Virus record (IMG/VR): IMGVR_UViG_3300020141_000500
Coordinates: 1-61,699 of that record
Reading direction: 5' to 3' (one strand)
Source of the DNA: a virus
DNA: 61,699 nucleotides
Positions within the stretch are counted from its first letter, which is position 1; every line of letters begins with the position of its first letter. The notes beneath the pieces were generated by a model, which ran no database searches, was not told the DNA's origin, and was given only the letters and a program-made list of their open reading frames with translations. The position numbers and the translations under genes are program-made. Shown here piece by piece: positions 60,059-61,699 of the stretch.

Positions 60059-61699
60059 TACGACAAAAAATATTAGAGATGTAATTCGGGAAGAGTATAT
60101 AAAGTGTGCCAAAGATCCTATATACTTCATGAAGAAGTATGTAAAGATTCAACATCCTATTCGCGGCACATTGCCATTTCTTACTTATCCATTTCAAGAC
60201 AGAACTTTGACCGACTTGATCAAATATGATCAAAACATTATTCTCAAAAGTCGTCAGATGGGTATTACTACACTAGTTGCTGCATATTCATTGTGGCTCA
60301 TGGTGTTTCATGAAAACAAAGAAATCATTTGTTTGAGTATCACACAAGAAACATCCAAAGCAATTGTAACCAAAGTTCGTTTTGCCAATGACAATCTACC
60401 AAGTTGGTTGAAACTGAAAGAATCAGAAGACAATCGACTGTCATTGAAACTATCCAACGGTTCCAAGATTGTTGCTATTTCATCAGCCGGTACAGCCGGT
60501 CGTTCGGGTGCTGCATCTTTGCTGATCATTGACGAAGCTGCGTTCATCGACAATATCGACGAAATCTGGTTGTCTTCTCAATACACTTTGGCTACTGGTG
60601 GTAAAGCGGTTGTGTTGTCTACACCAAATGGTGTGGGTAATTGGTTTCACAAAATGTGGACAGAAAGCGAAGCTGGTCTAAACAACATGAATCGTATTAG
60701 CTTGCCTTGGAATCATCATCCAGAACGCGACCAAAAATGGCGCGATGAACAAACCAAGTTGTCTAGCGAAAAAGGAGCGGCACAAGAATGTGATTGTGAA
60801 TTTAGTACGTCAGGCAATACCGTTATTGATATTCCACTACTAGAATGGTATGAAAAAAATCATGCGATTGATCCAACAGAAAAGCGTGGATTTGATAAAG
60901 GATTGTGGATATACAAATATCCAGAAGCTGGTAAAAGTTATATGATAAGTGCCGACGTTGGTCGAGGAGATGCCGCCGACTTTAGTGCGTGTCAAGTGTT
61001 GGAAATAGAAACAATGGAACAAGTGGCAGAATACAAAGGAAAAATACCAACAAGTGATTATGCTCGGTTGCTCATGACAATTGCAACTGAATATAATCAA
61101 GCATTGCTTGTTATAGAAAATGCCAATGTAGGATGGGCAGTTATACAAGTTGTATTAGACAGCAACTATCCAAATCTATTTTATAGTTCATCAGATTTAC
61201 AATATGTGGATGTGGAATCGCAATCCACAAACAAGATAAATGCAGAAGAACGCAAAATGACACCGGGCTTTACTACATCCAACAAGTCTAGACCGCTTCT
61301 AATATCCAAGCTTGAAAGTTATATTCGCAATAAAGAAGTAATCATACACAGCAAGCGATTATTGGAAGAATTGAATGTATTCATATGGAAAAACACCGGT
61401 GGATCGTCTGCCAAAGCAGAAGCCATGACTGGTTATAATGATGACCTTGTATTGTCAATGGCTATTGGATTATGGATAAGAGATGTAGCATTGAGATTGA
61501 GAAAAGAAGCAGATGAATCTACTCGTCTTATAATATCAAAGATTGGTTCTACATCCAACGAACAGATAAAAAATAATATGGTGGCGTTGCATAAATCTGG
61601 GAATAATCCTTATGGAGTTTATAGCAATCCTTGGAAAATGAGTATTGGTGGACCAAGTGGTGTTGGTGGACAGAGTAAAACAGAAGATCTAACATGGCT
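60051..61699 (+). CDS. gp17: Terminase large subunit gp17-like (3' truncated by the window)
   Basis: The ATG at 60051 opens 549 codons with no stop before the right edge. The N-terminal ATPase has Walker A LKSRQMGITT (about 66-75), the divergent P-loop of T4-type terminases, and Walker B SLLIIDEAAFID (about 156-167), followed by VVLSTPNGVGNWFHKMW. The C-terminal RNase H-like nuclease has YMISADVGRGDAADFSACQV (about 296), LVIENANVGWAVIQV and GYNDDLVLSMAIGLW. It packages and cuts concatemeric DNA. Only the last residues are missing relative to T4 gp17 (610). Confidence 0.95.
   Translation, partial: MSNTTKNIRDVIREEYIKCAKDPIYFMKKYVKIQHPIRGTLPFLTYPFQDRTLTDLIKYDQNIILKSRQMGITTLVAAYSLWLMVFHENKEIICLSITQETSKAIVTKVRFANDNLPSWLKLKESEDNRLSLKLSNGSKIVAISSAGTAGRSGAASLLIIDEAAFIDNIDEIWLSSQYTLATGGKAVVLSTPNGVGNWFHKMWTESEAGLNNMNRISLPWNHHPERDQKWRDEQTKLSSEKGAAQECDCEFSTSGNTVIDIPLLEWYEKNHAIDPTEKRGFDKGLWIYKYPEAGKSYMISADVGRGDAADFSACQVLEIETMEQVAEYKGKIPTSDYARLLMTIATEYNQALLVIENANVGWAVIQVVLDSNYPNLFYSSSDLQYVDVESQSTNKINAEERKMTPGFTTSNKSRPLLISKLESYIRNKEVIIHSKRLLEELNVFIWKNTGGSSAKAEAMTGYNDDLVLSMAIGLWIRDVALRLRKEADESTRLIISKIGSTSNEQIKNNMVALHKSGNNPYGVYSNPWKMSIGGPSGVGGQSKTEDLTW

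Overview
The window is a contiguous piece of a large T4-like contractile-tailed phage (Caudoviricetes), AT-rich, with every confident gene on the + strand. The T4-type markers are a late sigma factor (gp55-like), baseplate wedge gp25 and gp6, a gp5-like spike protein, a gp47/gp46 recombination nuclease fused into one chain, a primase with zinc and TOPRIM motifs, a RuvC-like resolvase, PhoH, and a terminase large subunit (gp17) cut by the right edge. The auxiliary genes (small heat-shock protein, peptide deformylase, LamG- and propeller-bearing virion proteins) are of the kind seen in aquatic T4-like phages. The host cannot be named from the sequence. Most starts lack a strong Shine-Dalgarno sequence.

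Layout. 1-6.5 kb: modular fibre or adhesin-like proteins with long Thr-Pro repeat linkers, interleaved with a duplicated family of unknown proteins. 6.6-9.4 kb: small basic proteins, two HExxH proteins and PhoH. 9.4-12.3 kb: an 882-residue fibre-like protein with LamG-like, putative Ig and Thr-Pro regions. 12.4-16.7 kb: three genes overlapping by ATGA (a GlcNAc-type glycosyltransferase, a GT4-GT25 fusion and UDP-galactopyranose mutase). 16.8-20.5 kb: Hsp20, a possible small RNA, two proteins sharing a 99-bp upstream repeat and an N-terminal tag, and a membrane/coiled-coil protein with a Thr-Pro tail. 20.5-22.5 kb: deformylase and the late sigma factor. 22.5-40.1 kb: the baseplate block. 40.1-45.6 kb: resolvase, primase and gp47-gp46. 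45.6-47.7 kb: another probable virion protein. 47.8-55.1 kb: a second sugar island (GT4-FkbM fusion, two possible GT-A proteins, a DegT-type aminotransferase, a hexapeptide acetyltransferase, and a GT4 fused to a TibC-like autotransporter O-heptosyltransferase). 55.1-61.7 kb: a multidomain ligase/nucleotidyltransferase, two small proteins and terminase.

How the parts may work together. The phage encodes many Thr-Pro-rich surface-type proteins and two islands of sugar enzymes. Several of these belong to families whose known members glycosylate protein: the TibC/Aah O-heptosyltransferases, the Skp1-type GlcNAc transferases and GT25. The main hypothesis is therefore a phage-encoded virion-protein O-glycosylation system acting on the Thr-Pro linkers. 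This is inference. Further signals are an ATATTTAT box upstream of mostly virion genes (candidate late promoter of the phage sigma factor), a recurrent N-terminal tag resembling MKKSELKQLIRE (candidate targeting sequence), and a pair of near-identical host-type promoters in the second sugar island.
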